Translations under genes and position numbers: made by a program
Shown: in pieces, positions 6,272 through 7,992 of the stretch
How the letters are laid out: the number at the start of each line of letters is the position of its first letter
How positions within the stretch are numbered: the stretch's first letter is position 1
The notes under the pieces: model-generated
Seen by the model: only the letters and a program-made list of their open reading frames with translations
Database searches by the model: none
Told to the model about the DNA's origin: nothing
Assembly (NCBI GenBank): GCA_964632945.1
Contig: CAZWCX010000220.1
Coordinates: 1-7,992 of the forward strand
Direction of reading: 5' to 3'
Origin: CAZWCX01 sp964632945
Lineage (GTDB): Bacteria; Planctomycetota; MHYJ01; WSZJ01; CAZWCX01
Length of the DNA stretch: 7,992 nt

Positions 6272-7992
6272 ATGCGAGCAAGTCATCCGATTCACGCGTC
6301 GGGAACTCGATGTCGTGCCGGCCAGCAGGGCGTGGCATTGCTGATGAGCGTCATCCTGATCGTCGTGATCATGGGTTTCGCGGCCGCCCTGATGGTCACC
6401 TCCCGCTCCAATTCGGAGGACGCGACCGTCAGCGTCATGCGGGAGCAGGCGCTCGCGGAGGCCAATTCGGGGCTCATGGCCTCGATCGCGGAGATCACCG
6501 CGCGCAGGGACAACGCGGGCGACGGATGGGGATGGCTCAGCGCAAACTACGCGAACGGCAGCTATCGCGTGGTCTGCCAGTCGATCGGGAACGGCGAGTT
6601 CCGCGCGATTGCACGTGGGCAGACCAAGGAGGGCGTGCTTCGGTTCGTCGAGGCGGTCTTCCGTCCCGGCCCCCCGATTCCCGCCTCCGAGGCGGCTCTG
6701 GGATTCTACGGCCAGTCGATCGACGCCAAGGACAAGGCCAAGATCGAAATCCACTCCCATGACAACACCGGCAAGAGCGACGGCTTCGTGGACGATACGG
6801 TGAAGATCTCCGGATTCGATCCGAACGGACATCCCTCGAAGCCGGCCATCGGCGTAGAGGATCCGGATGCCCTCGCCAAGATCGCCGACAAGCTTGTCGA
6901 CAACATCGAGAAAGGCAAGGTCTCTTCCAGTTCGCTGGAGGGGACCCCCATGGTCACCTATGTGGACGACGACGGCAGCACGGTCGATATCCCGATGCAG
7001 GAGATGCCCAATCCACGGCTCAACTCCGACTTGATGGAGGCCTTCCGCGGCCAGGTGTACGACGCGGTGCGGAACGGGCTGGTGCCGCGGGCGGACTACG
7101 TGATCAACAACCACATCGACGGCGGGACCTACCAACTCGGGACGGTGGCTGCGCCGGCCGTCACCGTCGTGGACGGCAAGGATCTGCACATCGACAAGGG
7201 GGCCACCATCAACGGCGCGGGCGTGCTGATCATCACCAAGGACTGGCACATGCATCACGCGACGATCAACTGGACCGGGACCGTGATCGTCCTGGGCGAC
7301 TCCAAGCACAAGGATTCCAAGATCCGGAATCATCACGCGAATCTCAACATCAACGGCAATCTCCTCGCCATCGGCGGCGATGACGGGGCGGCCAGCGTCC
7401 ACATCCACAATGACTCGAAGACCCCCGGGAGCGGTACCAACATCACCGGCGCGGTCATGGTGATGGCGGGCGGAGACAAGGACAAGGCGGAGTTCAAGCA
7501 TCACCACGGAAACATGACCGTCGACGGTTTCATGGCGGTGTTCGGCCACAGTGCGAAGGTCAAGGTGGACGAACACGGCAGCAACAAGGGGTTGCGTCAG
7601 TTTACCGTCAACGGCTCGCTGGCGGTTGCCGTCCCGAATGCCGAAGCCAAGGGAGCGGAGAAACTTGAGGTCAAGCTCCACGGCAACGTCACGCTTCAAT
7701 ACGACAAGGAGAAGCAGGAAGCGGCCCTCAATGGTCTGTTGAACTTCACCAACCTGCTGCAACTTCCCCCGCAATACTACACCATCGTCTCGTGGCGTGA
7801 ATTCCCGCAGAGTACGGGTCAGTCGGCCATGGACACCATGGCGGGCGCACCGGCGATTCCTGCGATTGGCGCGCCGACGCTCGGAGGCGGAGGTGCGCTG
7901 CCCGTCGGGGGTGGCGTTAGCATTCCGGGCGGCGGCGGCGGCGGCAGCGGCGGCAGCGGCGGCAGCGGCGGCAGCGGCGGCAGCGGCGGCAG
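6272..7992 (+). CDS. PilX/GspK-like minor pilin with histidine-rich beta-solenoid and Gly-Gly-Ser tail (3' end outside window)
   Basis: At least 573 codons stay open from ATG 6272 to the window end. The N-terminus has a 20-residue leader ending GQQG, then VALLMSVILIVVIMGFAAALMV. This resembles the PilX N-terminal/GspK class, with predicted cleavage after Gly20. Position +5 is Met25 rather than Glu, as is known for tip-type GspK subunits. A helix (about 45-77) and a mixed domain (about 90-275) follow. Residues about 280-470 form a predicted beta-solenoid: glycine-led hydrophobic rungs begin at 317, 336, 362, 393, 419 and 448, and 16 histidines cluster at turns, including HMHH (326-329) and HHH (410-412), with many Asp and Lys. 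The tail is Gly/Ala/Pro-rich, then (Gly-Gly-Ser)n from about 558. It is much larger than ordinary PilX. It probably caps or initiates the pilus and presents a surface domain; metal binding is a hypothesis. A bactofilin-like solenoid is an alternative relationship for the middle domain. Confidence 0.85.
   Translation, partial: MRASHPIHASGTRCRAGQQGVALLMSVILIVVIMGFAAALMVTSRSNSEDATVSVMREQALAEANSGLMASIAEITARRDNAGDGWGWLSANYANGSYRVVCQSIGNGEFRAIARGQTKEGVLRFVEAVFRPGPPIPASEAALGFYGQSIDAKDKAKIEIHSHDNTGKSDGFVDDTVKISGFDPNGHPSKPAIGVEDPDALAKIADKLVDNIEKGKVSSSSLEGTPMVTYVDDDGSTVDIPMQEMPNPRLNSDLMEAFRGQVYDAVRNGLVPRADYVINNHIDGGTYQLGTVAAPAVTVVDGKDLHIDKGATINGAGVLIITKDWHMHHATINWTGTVIVLGDSKHKDSKIRNHHANLNINGNLLAIGGDDGAASVHIHNDSKTPGSGTNITGAVMVMAGGDKDKAEFKHHHGNMTVDGFMAVFGHSAKVKVDEHGSNKGLRQFTVNGSLAVAVPNAEAKGAEKLEVKLHGNVTLQYDKEKQEAALNGLLNFTNLLQLPPQYYTIVSWREFPQSTGQSAMDTMAGAPAIPAIGAPTLGGGGALPVGGGVSIPGGGGGGSGGSGGSGGSGGSGG
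7940..7992 (+). repeat. in-frame 9-bp tandem repeat GGCGGCAGC encoding Gly-Gly-Ser
   Basis: Five full copies plus eight bases of a sixth run to the end of the window, so the true copy number is unknown. The array is in frame with the PilX-like gene and follows a run of GGC codons from 7928. It encodes a flexible, uncharged linker. Near-perfect identity between copies suggests recent expansion by slippage or unequal exchange. Confidence 0.92.

Noticed and set aside
6167..7774. A 535-codon open frame on the minus strand, antisense to the PilX-like gene
   Set aside because: The plus frame has a strong ribosome site, a prepilin N-terminus and operon context. The antisense translation is Val/Asp/Arg/His-rich without a recognisable domain, as expected for a mirror frame in GC-rich DNA.
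7928..7992. Tandem repeat as a CRISPR array
   Set aside because: Nine-base units without spacers, in frame within a coding region.

Overview
The window is GC-rich bacterial chromosomal DNA holding seven protein genes in two oppositely oriented groups. The best taxonomic guess is Planctomycetota or a similar large-genome, GC-rich Gram-negative lineage. This rests on a secreted squalene-cyclase-like toroid protein with DNSNTQ, WYFYYLYSLERAG and DTCFAVLFLKRA blocks, next to a related toroid carried on an FHA/proline-rich/transmembrane protein. The assignment is inferred from remembered family style, not from a marker gene. I found no rRNA, tRNA, CRISPR array, transposase or phage gene.

Left half (about 1-4158), minus strand: a compact three-gene unit read from right to left. 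It begins with a 785-residue membrane protein (cytoplasmic FHA domain, proline-rich linker, one membrane segment, predicted extracytoplasmic alpha/alpha toroid). Ten bases later comes a 387-residue protein with a signal peptide and a second toroid. Overlapping that by one base is a 155-residue stand-alone cyclic-nucleotide-binding domain without a DNA-binding domain. Tight spacing, overlapping signals and a TGATG junction suggest co-expression. Two of the three genes carry regulatory ligand or phosphopeptide modules (cNMP and FHA), which suggests, without proving it, a signalling or scaffold system spanning the inner membrane. A long imperfect hairpin lies beyond the last gene, at the left edge.

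Middle (4159-5069): a divergent, AT-richer intergenic region, a 128-residue YccF-family membrane protein on the plus strand with a clear internal duplication, then a second intergenic region carrying a near-consensus sigma70 promoter (TTGACG, 16 bp, TATAAT) followed by a small leader hairpin.

Right half (5070-7992), plus strand: an operon of type IV pilus or type II secretion-like minor pilins in the order PilV-like, PilW-like, PilX/GspK-like. All three have prepilin peptidase-type N-termini. The third runs off the window with at least 573 codons, lacks the Glu at +5 of the mature pilin, and carries a histidine-rich predicted beta-solenoid followed by a Gly-Gly-Ser tandem repeat. It is easily overlooked because it has no stop codon in the window and because a 1.6-kb open frame lies antisense to it. 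It is the most unusual object here.
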